Shown here piece by piece: positions 45,441 through 56,895 of a DNA stretch of 64,000 nt. The notes beneath the pieces were generated by a model. The model was not told the origin of the DNA. It did no database searches and saw only the letters and a list, made by a program, of their open reading frames with translations. The stretch lies in contig LATX02000197.1 in assembly GCA_001466705.2 (NCBI GenBank), positions 519,841-583,840 of the forward strand. Reading direction: 5' to 3'. The position numbers were made by a program, and so were the translations under genes. Each line of letters opens with the position of its first letter. The stretch's first letter is position 1. The stretch comes from Moniliophthora roreri. Its lineage: Eukaryota > Basidiomycota > Agaricomycetes > Agaricales > Marasmiaceae.

Positions 45441-47685
45441 ATGAACGTTGGTTACGACTTAAACTCGAAATGGTGCTAGTCCTTGTTCGTCGGGAAAGGG
45501 TGTGCATCCTCGCATCTTGAGCGAAAAAACTCCAGGACCCCTGATCATTAGGTCTAATAATGGATCCAGGCGGCCCAAAATTTGGGCTGTTTATACCAAA
45601 CTGGGCAGCAAACACTCAAATTTCGCCTGTGGCGTTGGAATCACTTGAGAATGACCTCTGGAGCATGTGCGACGATTCTAGACGCAAAGGAAAGGAAAAA
45701 AGTAGCGAAACGCACTGACCAATGACATGTAGCGCTACCGCCCCGCAAGGTCCTGCATGACTGTTGAATAAAATGTAATAGACTTGGTCACCTGTGGCTC
45801 CAATTTGCTGTACTGTTCTGCAACCTCAAGAGACACCCAAGATTCTTGGCTTGGGCCGGTTGAGAAGCATGTTTTGCCGAACTTACCTCCCGGGTACCCG
45901 CCGCAGGCGGGGTGTTTATGCCGAACCATCATCCCCAGCTTCCGACCCCCCACTTCATGCCGAACTCAGACCCTTCCCGTTTCGAGAAGGCTCGGGTATT
46001 CAAGCTCGGGATCAGGTACAGAGAAAAAAGGAATAGCCTTTGGGATTTTCCTTGCTAATCAGAACCAAAAAAAAAAAAAAGAAAAGCTGAGCTACATCCG
46101 GTCCTCCTGAATCCAAAGAACCCACTTACAAGTTACAACAACAACAACAACTGGCTCATCTCTCTGCCTTCTCAAGCGTGTTTATAAATACTTCCCAGAG
46201 GCGGGACGGCAAAGAGGAATCCTAATAATATCGGGACTTACACTGCTCTGAGTCTCGGTACCCAGGAATCTCGGATACCGTGGTATCCGAACGGCCTCAA
46301 AACGTGTTTTTTATTCTGTAGGGCAAAAATAATGTAACGATCCCTAGGTAATTGCTGTTAATGTTATGGATTTTTTGGTAAGCGAAATGAAACGCGAAAC
46401 ATACGTGGAACCCGATAGCCATTTTTATATATATGATTGCTCCGATCCTCGACAACTACTTTGGTGATGGTGACTAGCGTCGTTGAGAACCACAAAGCTA
46501 AAAGTGCCTTGAACCGTTCACTAAGGACGGTATTGTGACTTGCCAGCGATGAGGGTGGTGAAAGTATTGGAGAAGGATGAATTGCCTGCCCTAAAGATGA
46601 AAAGTCCGAGTTGGACCGGGCGGCAAATGAAATGAAATGACTCGGGGCCCCGAACATCTGATGACGTATTCTTCCCCAACTCCATCTTGAAATGGACCAC
46701 TGAGGTTTATCTATAGCGTGAATTGTCGGTCAGCCTATCAACTGGAGAACGAAAATAATCTTGAATACGGGATGCGAGCACTGAGTAAGTAACACTTGAT
46801 ACTCAATATGCCCAGAGTTTTAATTACTAACCACTCCCACGAAAGGTAGCTTGTATCAACTCCGTTTCGTCGACGGAACCCGAGTTCGGAAGATTTTCGT
46901 TACCGATACTCCCCAGACTGAACGAAATTGAAGGATATATTTGAATTGAAGAGAGGGCCCTGGTAGGCTATCTTAACATTGAAAATTCAACAAGAGAAGG
47001 GTATACGGAATGCCGGTCTGTCATGGTGGTTGTGGTTTAGGTATATGGCTTTGACTCAGACCAAATGTTGATGCCGAGGGCGCCCACACATTCAGGTAAC
47101 GAGAAGCTGATAATCTAGAAGAACAATGGAGACTTAGTGGGTTGGGTAAAGGATCAGATTTAGGTGAACTCACCCGCGTCCCCCCCTCTTATCAATATCT
47201 GATGTTTATTACTCCACCAGGCTTGTACTGCGGTAGTTACAGCCAAGAACAATGGAGGCCTACTGGGTCGGGAATAAAAGATCAGGTTTAGGTGAACTCA
47301 CCCGCGTCCCCCGCTCTTCATCAATCTGATGTTTATTGCTCCACTAGGCTTGTACTGTGGTGGCTACGGTCATTCACCGCAAGAATTCTTACAACAAACA
47401 CTGCTACACCCATGTCGTACTTGTTTCTTGTGTATCGCGCCGAAACCTGTGCGAGCACGTCAGAGAACAGAACATTCACACTGACCTAATATACAATCCG
47501 GGGAAATGCCCAAGGTAATCGCGTGGCTGCGCTGCTTTTGAGCGTCATTATAGCATGCGAAGTGGTCGCAGTTGCTGTTTGATAGTCCGATGATACTATA
47601 TGCTTCAAACAACCTTCATCATTCTTCCATTCCCGACAATATCTTGGGCGTCTGGGCATCGACGAGGACCCTATACAATCGGAGC
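45441..47685. other. no supported gene; contains a 126-bp tandem duplication
   Basis: The minus-strand frames 45735-45953 and 46364-46657 show no domain; the second has one hydrophobic segment (LLALWFSTTLVTIT). A poly-A run sits at about 46066. The tandem repeat is listed separately. Confidence 0.4.
47121..47371. repeat. tandem duplication, about 126-bp unit
   Basis: 47121-47246 and 47247-47371 align end to end, sharing GAACAATGGAG, TTAGGTGAACTCACCCGCGT, CTGATGTTTATT and AGGCTTGTACTG. Differences are scattered substitutions and small indels. Confidence 0.88.
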
Positions 47686-47689
47686 GCGA

Positions 47690-48560
47690 GGAACTAGGAT
47701 CAAATCCAACTGACCGACAGGAACGGCGTGTTCTTTTCGAAGCACTTTTCATTGGAATTACGCGTCGAGTCGAAAGGATCGTAGAGTAGATGGCATAAAG
47801 AGCAATCTCCATCAAGCTGAATTGGGAGGATGAGCACTTGTTTCTGCTATCAGAAAGATACAGGATTCCAAAGTGTACCTTAAATCGATTGTATCATGTG
47901 GTGGTAGCGGGAAAGGGACATTGATTGTAACTGGTGGAATGTATCGTGGTGACCTCGGCGCGACCTGAAAACCGTTGAATAGGCTGGATGAACTATTACC
48001 CTAAAGTTACTCACCGACGGTGTCATCGGCCGGAATTATGTATGTTTCCTGCCAGCATACAAGCTCTGTATCGCTGAGGCTCTCGAGCATTTTGATGCTG
48101 TATCGATTGAGCTGTCGTGTGAAGGATTAAATCGATAAGCTGCTTACATGTCGAAGGTTTTTTTCGAGTTTGTCGCGGAATTCCACCACAACGCGCCTCC
48201 CATGATCAAATTCGCGGCGTCCTTTCCCGAATAACAAAGGCGGACATGAAGTTTCACTTTAGCTCCTTTCTTCTGTTCAGCACGATGGCCAAGTCAGCAA
48301 AAGGTTTGGGTAGCGGGTACCGTATCCTTGCCCTGCATAGAAGTATCTTCCTGTAGCCTCGGCGAACGATGATAATGACGCATTCATCGTTGTCTGTGTA
48401 CTCAGAGGCTGGAGAAGAATCTCAATGCGCTTCCTAAACATGATAGAAGGGGTACGAGGAGGCGGACATGTTGGGTGTGTGCCTATGAACCAAAATATGG
48501 CATCGATGGGTACTGCTGATAGCAAAATTGAATGGAACGACCCATAAGGCAACGCTTAGT
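47690..48560 (-). CDS. unnamed protein, split gene related to the 16.7-19.3 kb family
   Basis: Minus-strand pieces in order: ASEYTDNDECVIIIVRRGYR (about 48360-48425), RRVVVEFRDKLEKNLRH ending at GTAAGC (about 48152), LNRYSIKMLESLSDTELVCW to a GTGAGT donor (about 48015-48118), YIPPVTINVPFPLPPPHDTI (about 47885-47970), and LDGDCSLCHLLYDPFDS from an acceptor near 47820. Splice signals are good, but phases do not all agree and TGA codons occur, so the gene may be broken. YTDND resembles the tandem family upstream. Function unknown. Confidence 0.38.
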
Positions 48561-49340
48561 GTGTTCGGACGCTGGTAGTGAAAGATGGATCCGAGTCATC
48601 ATTTGTTGGGGATCTTATGGGTGAACAACGTCGGCGTTCCTGGGCGGTTGGACAGGTTTTGTTCAACCTGGCTCAACAGCTGTCGTAGGTGCTGTAGAGG
48701 AAGTAAAAGGGTAAAAATAGCGAAAAGAGGAATGGTAATTCACGCACCTAGTACCATAAATCATCGTTTTGTCCGCCCTTTTTTTTTTTTTCCTTCGTGC
48801 TTCCTCCTGCTAAAACATTGCAGGATGTTTAATTGCAGTCGCATGCATATGCAGAAAAAATCGTCGACATGGCTCAAGCAAAAGGAACATTTGTGTCACT
48901 TGTGACGCTTTCGTCACATTTCGCATCAATCGCTTGGTTGGGCAAGCGCGCTTCGTTTCTTTCCTTTCGGCTATCATCATCCTTTAATGTTTCTCGGTTG
49001 ACGCAAGACTGCAGAGCTTAAGGCTTATCGATGAGGACAGTTCTGGTATGATAAAGAGGACTAGGTATGCTGCCTGTCCTCTGGGCCAACGGTAATTGCT
49101 CATCACCTATAGATTTTGGAATCGCGATTGATTCTGCGCCTTGATGGGTTAGTGGACAAAATGTGTGGCTTGGGTGCATTACTTGATGAAACCTTTTTTT
49201 TCTTGTAGCCTGATTTTTGACCGAGTCGAGAGAAAGATTTAACAAGACACTGTATCCCAGAATTTCCACGAGGATGAATATTCTGATAATTCTATCAGTC
49301 TTCATGCTCGCAGCTAAATATTCCGCACCATGAACAGCAT
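48561..49340. other. no supported gene
   Basis: No domain-bearing frame. A T-rich run sits at 48780-48792. Confidence 0.4.
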
Positions 49341-50737
49341 CATTCCCTGTCCAGAAGCCCTTACAAGCGATAACCTTCACCTCGACAGTTCCGCCTTTAT
49401 GGCACAATCGTCAGTCCCATTCGGGCAATTTTTTTTGTAGTACGCAAGTTCACATTCTTTTTCGGAAATGTTATGTCTTACGCGGTAGCCAGCTAGACTA
49501 TCTTCCTGTCATCTCCGGCATTCTTCTGATCGTGTTCGAGGCTGATACAGGTAATAAGGATATTAGATGTTCATAACTCGTCGCTCCGATGACCTAGCAG
49601 TTATGGGTGTAGGAGCGTTCACTATTGATATCCACTCCACTTTGCTCCACGTTCAGGTTCCGTTTTGAACTCTGCTTCGTGTCACCTCGATGGTTCACTT
49701 CTTTTCAATACAGGGGAAGCCGATGAAACGCTGCCAATCATGCTTCGTTGTAGTTGAGTGGGTACTAATATTGACTTCGGCTGCATGCATTGAGACTTCT
49801 AATTTGCTACGTTCTCCACATTATTGAAATTCATACCGAGGGCAGTACTACATTCTACTAGCGCTTCCCAAACATTCCTCCGGCAGACGCGGTGTAGCAT
49901 CACGAGGACCTCTGATCCAACTGCGGTGCCTTAATACTCCGAAAGCTCGCCGCTAGTAATCTTTCAATACGTGTCAATGCCTGCAGGGCTGAAGCTGACC
50001 GAGTGTTCTATTCAAGGTCTCCCCCACTGAAGCTGCCAAGTTGCAATTCTCAACGTGAAATGCTTTTCCTAAGCTATACAAAAACCATCACATTATTACC
50101 CAATAATCAATGGTTAGCGGATTGCATTTATACTTGATATGATGGTTCAGGGGTGCGTCTATACTTGCTTCCCGTGGATCCCACAGTCTAGCCTCATCTA
50201 CGGTCTCCTTGGGTCTGCATTGAGGACATGTGGCCCAGGGTACATCAGGACTCGCGGGATGGGAGCGGGGGAGCGGGTTGTGCATACCAATATCTTGGGT
50301 CTTTATAGCAACATAAACAATACTTTGGGAGAGCGTTGTTGAGCCTCGCCGTGGCCAGTCGTGTGTATTGAAAGTAGCAACCAGAAATACAGGGAGTGGG
50401 TCCTACTTTATGTCTGCCTGTTCCAGTTTGCACCAATTCAGGCAGGATAGTATCCTCCGTCTGCAAAAAAAGGTTAGCTCGTCGCTCGTATCAATCTTGG
50501 CATCTAACCCCATTCTATCATGTACAGTTGCTGTTGAACAACCGTAATCCATGGAACTAGCTCTACCATTCATAATTTGATCATCCAGCTCGGGACTACT
50601 CGAACGAATCATATAAAAGATGGCATTGACATTGATATCCAAATCTCATTCCCCATACACCACCCTACAATCGTGAAATATTCTCAAGCCTACCTTCAGG
50701 TGACATAGTCTATTTGAATCAAGTAATTGCTGGGACT
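49341..50737. promoter_or_regulatory. upstream region shared by the P450 copies
   Basis: No gene is visible. The last 400 bases match the region before P450 copy 3 closely and parts of the region before copy 1. A block containing CAGAAATACAGGGAGTGGGT (about 50383-50402) is common to all. Conserved upstream sequence suggests the copies were duplicated with their promoters; no specific binding site is claimed. Confidence 0.5.
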
Positions 50738-52850
50738 ATGATCCTCACAACCACTACATCTCTCGGCTGTGCGCTGATTGCAATCTGCATTTGGATTGCA
50801 TTCTTCGGTCGAAGACGACCCGGAAAGTTACCGCCAGGTCCAAAGGGTTATCCAATTGTAGGGAATGCTTTACAGCTCCGAGACCGACCCTGGCACACCT
50901 TTGTTGAATGGAAAAAACAATACGGTAAGCTCGTCGCTAGTCTAGATATCCTCAATCTGAACCTGAGCATTGTCTACCAGGCGACATTGTTTACCTCCGC
51001 CTATTCAACCAAGATGCTGTCGTGCTCAACTCTGCAAAAGCAGCCGCCGATTTACTTGATCGTCGTGGATCCAATTACTCCGAACGACTTCAAATGCCCG
51101 TGGTGGAGCATTCAAATGGAGGGTTCAATATGGTGTTCATGAATCCTGGAGTAACGTGAGTCTCTTTTATCAAGGATACAGTCGACTTGCATGTTTATCA
51201 CTCTCATAGATGGCGCGCTATGCGTCGTGCTTCGCATGAAGCCATGAACGTTAGAGCTAGCACGCATTACTATCCGATCCAGATGCGTGAGAGTATTAAA
51301 CTTGCGGTGAATATGCTGGATAGCCCAGAAAAGCATCACGGTCATATCGAAAGGCGAGGCTACTTTAAACTTACACTGCTCCATTACATATAACATTCTT
51401 TTGCAGATTTGTCTCCCTCGAAATTGCATCTATAATCTATAACGATGCATCCTACGAGCGTATCACAGAACTCGCAAGTTTCCTACGCTATACTCTTGAT
51501 TCTATTTTACCGGGAAGGTATGCGGTCAACCACGTTCCGGTTCTGGAACTCCTCCCAGATTTTATGTCAAAGTGGAGGCGAGACGCCAAGGGAAAGTGCC
51601 GTCATTATACAGACAAGTTCTTGAGCTACTTCCTTCCAATCAAGCAAGCGATGGTATGTACTATTAATCTTAGCGGATAACTGAATTTATGTTGGATTGT
51701 TCAGATGCAGAAACAAGAGATAGGATCAAGCTTCTGCTCCATGCTTGCTGAAAAACAGGAACAGCATGGCCTGGATGATGTGGAATCTGCCTGGTTAGCT
51801 GCAATCAACTAGTGTGTCGTCTGGAAGCTATGCTACACCACGGACTATTCGGCTAATTATTTCCTTCAGCCTAGCAGGATTTGAAACGGTACATACTACA
51901 GCATCAAGTAGCCCTCCAATCATCAACTCACCAATACCTTTTTTAGAGCGAGAGCACATTCAACTGGCTAACACTCGCTATGATCGCCTTTCCAGAGGCT
52001 CAGCGTAAAGCTCAAGATGAGCTTGATAGAGTTATTGGACGGGGAAGAATTCCTACTTTGGACGACATGGATAACCTCCCTTATATGCGTGCCGTAGTAA
52101 AAGAGGTAAATGCAATACTTTTGATCAGATGTAGTTTCTAACACTTGGAATAGGTTTTGCGATGGCGTCCTGCATCTCCCATGGGTGTCCTCCACGCTAC
52201 TCTTGAGGTTGGAATGGTCTATTGTTCTAGGTTTGCTGACTGACTGTGGCCTAATTTCAGGATGACATTTACGAAGGGTACTATATCCCAAAAGGATGTC
52301 TAGTAATCCCTAACGTGCTGTAAGTCCCTTTCATAACGCTATTCCGATGTCTTCCTAATCCTGATGAAGGGCAATGAATCACGACGAAGAAACATATGGC
52401 CCAAAACCAAATGAATTTCGGCCCGAGCGGTTCTTGAATGAAGATGGTACGCTTAAATCGTCGCCACCTGATACCAAGGACGAAGGACATTACACCTTTG
52501 GTTTTGGACATCGGTAAGTTGGCTATTCGTTCGTGGTCTGCCTTAGTTCATGCCATTACTCATTGCGACAACTATCTAGAATTTGCCCGGGTAGACATAT
52601 TGCAAATAACGCAGTATTTACCTTTGCAATCCTCCTTTGGGCCATGCATCTCGAGCCCGGAAAAGACAGTAATAGACTTAGTCTAGAAGATGAGGAAACT
52701 GGAAATTCTAGGTGAGTACAGCATGTCTATTAAAATAATTAATTCTGCTGATACGTGTACAGTCGAGCACGCAAGTTCTCTGTGTCAACTAAAGCACGTT
52801 TCCCTGAAGCCTTAGAGATGTTAAAGTTGGCGAAAGAGGAGTGGGTCTAA
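50738..52850 (+). CDS. cytochrome P450 monooxygenase, copy 2
   Basis: Twelve exons: 50738-50924, 50981-51155, 51210-51353, 51407-51653, 51705-51811, 51870-51888, 51947-52105, 52154-52207, 52261-52319, 52370-52513, 52580-52711 and 52763-52850; 1515 nt, 504 residues. ATG 50738 gives an N-terminal anchor aligned with copy 1. Motifs: hinge KLPPGPKGYP, I-helix AGFET (about 288-292), ExxR as EVLR (346-349), PERF (402-405), heme loop FGFGHRICPGR with Cys 434. A 19-nt microexon encodes most of the I-helix motif. Intron 3 starts with GC (51354), not GT. It appears intact. Like copy 1, it should be an ER monooxygenase of unknown substrate. Confidence 0.92.
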
Positions 52851-53253
52851 AGCTTGGCTTCTATGAGGAGTGAAACATACCCTTAATTGTCGAAGCTTTC
52901 TGGAAATCAAGGCAATACATGGTTAGAGGCTCGGTAAATGTAGATTTAATGCAAATTTCGCAATGTACAATTTTTTGTCCGATTAGACTTGCAGCGCTCT
53001 AGTGTATTCATCCAGTAAAAGGACCTGTTTACTTGCACACAAGACACCAAAACATGAATAATGGTGTCCGGGTCGCTGATTCTGCTTATATCAATTTTGA
53101 GACAATCACAAATGGTATGATTAGCGGGCGTCGCGGATTTTTTTTTTTTAGTCCAACATCGACCGGGATCCCCCTTCGTCTCATGTTATACCTGGACTTT
53201 TGACTTCTTACACTAGATTGCATACCAAGATAAACATCTATCCTTTGAACCTC

Positions 53254-54816
53254 CTAAAGCCTTGCATACTGACAGGGTGCGCCTTCGATAGCCTTGACAT
53301 ATCTACTGACAGTGCACATTCGGTTTGGCCGAAACGTCGGCTCAAGCCACTGTTGGCATACCTCAAGCGCCTTCTTACTCTTGAACTGTTTACTCTCGAG
53401 AATCTGCAGCATCTGGTCGAATATAGGCAGGTTCCGGAAAGGAAAGGGATTACCATCGGCTATAGAAGATTGATTTTCAAAATGTACTTCTCTGATAGTG
53501 CCATCTCCCCATGGTTGGTCAGTGGGAGCCGTGAAACTGAGCGGGAACAATGCCATGCTAATCCAAGTGACTATTGACGGATCGAATGGCCACTTGTGAG
53601 GAAACCTACTAGGCCTCGTCCGGAGGACTCGCGTAGACAGGCCGCATCGACAGAGCGATTTCAATTGATACGTCAAGGAGACGTCGTGAGCCGTAGAAAT
53701 CGCATAGACTTCAAATGACTTGAGCTTCGCAATATTCGAAGGCGTGTCGGGCCCAACTCGGGATTCGACTGCGGAAAGAATCGAAACAAGTGGGGGCCCC
53801 GCTGAGTAGAATTCCATCTGTGGTGCTGGGTTTTACCACGAGATGCTCTAGGAAGCAAGAGATCGGTCGCGATCTTGTTGAAGATATGTCCAAAAAAAAC
53901 CGTTCTTCGAGGATCAAGGACTTTGTCTGAGGGCATTACGAAGGGGCTGCTCCAATGATACATCCATGGCGCGTTGGTCGGATACCGAGAGGGAAGGTAG
54001 ACTGGGAGAGGAGCGCGATAGCATTCCAGCGATATGGTCCAATGTAAGATGGTGCCGCATGCCATTCAACTTCAAGTGCTGCAACGACGGCAGCTTCAGC
54101 CACTTGCACATGCCAAGTCCCTCCGCCTCGAGTGGTATTTCTAGGTAACGAAGCGACTCTGACGTCACAAGCGACATTGTTTAGAGGACAGTTAAATTCC
54201 ACTCCTTCCAATATGACTTTACGACCAACGTCTCAAGACGTGGCGACTTGGAGATCGTGTCTACGATCTGGGATCCTGGATAACCGGCGACTTCCAGATG
54301 AGCAAAAAGACGCAACGTAGACCACCGTGCACAGTGAACGTGAAGCAAGTCAAGAAGAGGTTGAATGCGAGGAGATGGAGTATATTTTTTGGTATGCATG
54401 TAGATATGGAGCGGCTCGTCTCTGATGTTCTTGAGAGCGAATGACAATGTGGAGTGGCAATCCGCTGTCCGCGAGCGCGAAATGATGTCGAAGTCGATGG
54501 AAAGGAAGGTCCACATTGCTAGGGGTGTCCAGCGCAACCTCACGCCAATGCCTGTTGAGAGAATTAGCAATAGCTCTCATTATGAACTATAATGAGCGGC
54601 TTACCTCGACACTCGGGTCAGTGTCCAAGGTGCATCGGAACCATTAAGAATGGCTGTTTCATTTGAGCAATAGGTGAAGATATCCGATAAGATCTCAGGA
54701 ATCAAACAGCTGAAGGAGTCGGGAGGCGCGTTGCTAGAAGGCAAAAGCATTGTGCAATAGACATTGGGGAAGAATCGCTTGTCCAAGAGGGGTTGAGCAA
54801 AGGGATTACAGCGCAT
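53254..54816 (-). pseudogene. F-box/LRR-like protein, broken
   Basis: An F-box-like start lies at 54600-54816 (FSCLIPEILSDIFTYC ... APWTLTRVSR), followed after an intron by HWREVALDTP. The frame then has to shift by one base at about 54515 to reach AMWTFLSIDFD. A long LRR-like part (ARWSTLRLFAHLEV, SLRYLEIPLEA, SLQHLKLNG) follows with an in-frame TAA at 54181-54183. A further shift near 53915 leads to a C-terminal part ending CTVSRYVKAIEGAPCQ at 53254. The F-box proteins of this type act in SCF complexes; this copy is unlikely to work. Its last ~85 bases lie in the inverted repeat. Confidence 0.7.
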
Positions 54817-56190
54817 GAATTGCCTCGGCAGATATGATTTGATCCGTGATGCGCAGCTTCCGAGTCATACTGAAAGAAGCATGCCTCGAGGCCCTCGGAT
54901 CAGTACGACAGGAGTCTATTTCTTGAATCCCTTTTCTCTATAGTTTCCCCGCAACTTGGATTGGATGACTGGATCCTAATCAACAACATAGATCATGCAA
55001 CTCACCGTAAGTTTTATTCCTATCTGCTCGACTAAAAGCTGCTCTATATCCGAAGCGACTGGCCGACATACCCAGAGGGATCCGCATGGAATACGTCAAA
55101 TTGAGTCGAGACCGATTGTACTACGAAGATGGTGATAGGCAACGTTCTGACGTGGAGCTAAAGGTATACAGCACCAGCGTGAGAAATGGGTGAGTCAGCA
55201 CATCGATGCCAAAATTCGTTCTTGTTCCCTTCCATCATGTCGTCGCGTCACTGGAGTTGCTCTGCATCCGGCATGGGCAGAAAAGTACCGTGTTGAGGCA
55301 CAAGTGAGTACTTGTTTATATCCGTCTCTTTCTTTTATCTTGATAATTAGATCGCAGGTAACGAACGTAGTTCAAGTTGGATGTATTCGCCGGTAACTGG
55401 AGGATGGGTGTATATGAGGCACGAATGTGGGTCTATCGCCTTCATGTTCCTTGTTTTTTTCATCAGTTGTGTTATATCAGCGCTCCTTTCTGTAGAACAA
55501 TCACTTTCAGCAACGTTCAGTAACTTGTTGCTCGACGTCACCCCCTAAGCTGTTTGACCACAATCAACCCTTCATTCCCTCGCAACTAGTCAATCACGTC
55601 ACTCGCATTCTCCTCAGATTGTTTCTTCGTCGACCGAAGGCATTTTGGAAGTCATCGAAACTGGATAACAGTTGCTTTTCACCACTCGCAGCACCCTAAA
55701 CTCAATCTTCCCACTTCATCTTAATTCTGTACCCCCATGCGTTTAACCACCGGCGAACGTACTCCCCGTTTGAACGTGCGTCTATTATCCACAATGCACT
55801 CTCCCATAATACAGGCATGCAAATACGCCATGGCGGGGGATTTCATGGTGGAGTGTGTTCACTGTGGGCTCAGTGGAATTCAAATGAAAGGTATGGCTTC
55901 TTTTCATTCTGTTCTTCACATTTCCTGATACACGTTTCCTATAGCTGCAACCCTAGGTCTTCTCAAAGATGCTCGGCGCCCATGTCCAGTTCTGCTGCCG
56001 GCCGATTTTCCTACGTGACTCACATTTAACGCGCCTTTCCTGCATCGGCCCCACCAACACCCTCCTTGACATTCTTCCTCTCCGATACATGCCTCGTCAC
56101 AGGCAGGTGAGATTACATCTCGAACGGTGCTGCTTCCTGGCTGTCCGTCCTCTACGACCAAATTAGGAGCATTATGGCACTGCCGACTTT
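54817..56190. other. no supported gene
   Basis: On the plus strand about 55045-55200 reads RLADIPRGIRMEYVKLSRDR and then ELKVYSTSVRNG, which looks protein-like and is followed by a GTGAGT, but I could not extend it into a gene. The rest shows only short frames. Confidence 0.35.
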
Positions 56191-56895
56191 TTGAAGGTTA
56201 GAAACGGCTCAGATGGATGGAATGGGGTTTGTTCATTAGAAAGTTTTGGGAGATGGCGAATACGAGGGTTTTGGAGCTTTCAGGGGGGTTGGGACGATAG
56301 GAGGGGGTGGAAGAATTCGGTGGGAGCGATACTTCACTTCAACACAGAAGCTAGACACGGTATGCCCAAGCACCCATCAATTCTACCGTGCACAATCTCG
56401 TTTTATCCTACTCGGTACGCCCATACCCCGACATCGGATGTCTTCCAGTATTCACCAACATCGGCTGTCGCTCTACTCTTTCTGCTGAAGACGAGGAATC
56501 GCAATGATGGAGAAACACTCGCTGGGTTCCAAATTCTATCTACGGCCATTCCCTTCAACACCATCGCCTCCTGCGCACCTGGTGCTCCCGTACTTCTCCC
56601 TACATGGCATGCCCAACCAGCGTCGTCGACCACTACATCTTTATCTACTACTTTCGCTGGCTCGTTACCAGTGGCATCTTTTCGTACCCAATCCGATGTT
56701 TCTGTCGAGCATGGATCCCCGGCCGCTTCCTCGATGCAACGTCGGGACAGCCAACGTTCCAAAAAGCATTGGAAGGCGTTCAGTGTGGGAAAAATGGAGC
56801 TTGTTGGGCAGATGAATCGGGAGGCGGTTGATAGGAGAGTAAGAGGGCCTTCTAGGGTACTCGGAGGACTGAAGGAAGTGCTTGAACTTGATTGA
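56191..56895 (+). CDS. hypothetical protein, 234 codons
   Basis: Open frame without domains, ending MELVGQMNREAVDRRVRGPS then RVLGGLKEVLELD. All three plus frames and the minus strand (56403-56972) are open here for long stretches, so the frame choice is uncertain. The C-terminal half has a plausible charged, helical composition. It may be the last exon of a larger gene. Confidence 0.3.
   Translation: MKVRNGSDGWNGVCSLESFGRWRIRGFWSFQGGWDDRRGWKNSVGAILHFNTEARHGMPKHPSILPCTISFYPTRYAHTPTSDVFQYSPTSAVALLFLLKTRNRNDGETLAGFQILSTAIPFNTIASCAPGAPVLLPTWHAQPASSTTTSLSTTFAGSLPVASFRTQSDVSVEHGSPAASSMQRRDSQRSKKHWKAFSVGKMELVGQMNREAVDRRVRGPSRVLGGLKEVLELD

Larger units (their letters stand above)
49341..53338 (+). 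repeat. left arm of a large inverted duplication
   Basis: This region is the reverse complement of 60222-64000 over nearly its full length. The match includes flanking DNA (49341-49870 against 63440-64000), the P450 upstream region, the P450 gene, its 3' flank, and the last codons of an F-box gene. The arm probably extends further left, since the partner runs off the window. Differences include a two-element insertion only in the right arm and short extra segments in this arm near 52850-52960 and 53010-53098. Confidence 0.93.

Noticed and set aside
50714..50737. N-terminal extension of P450 copy 2 starting at TTG
   Set aside because: TTG is not a usual start in fungi; the ATG at 50738 aligns with the ATG of copy 1.
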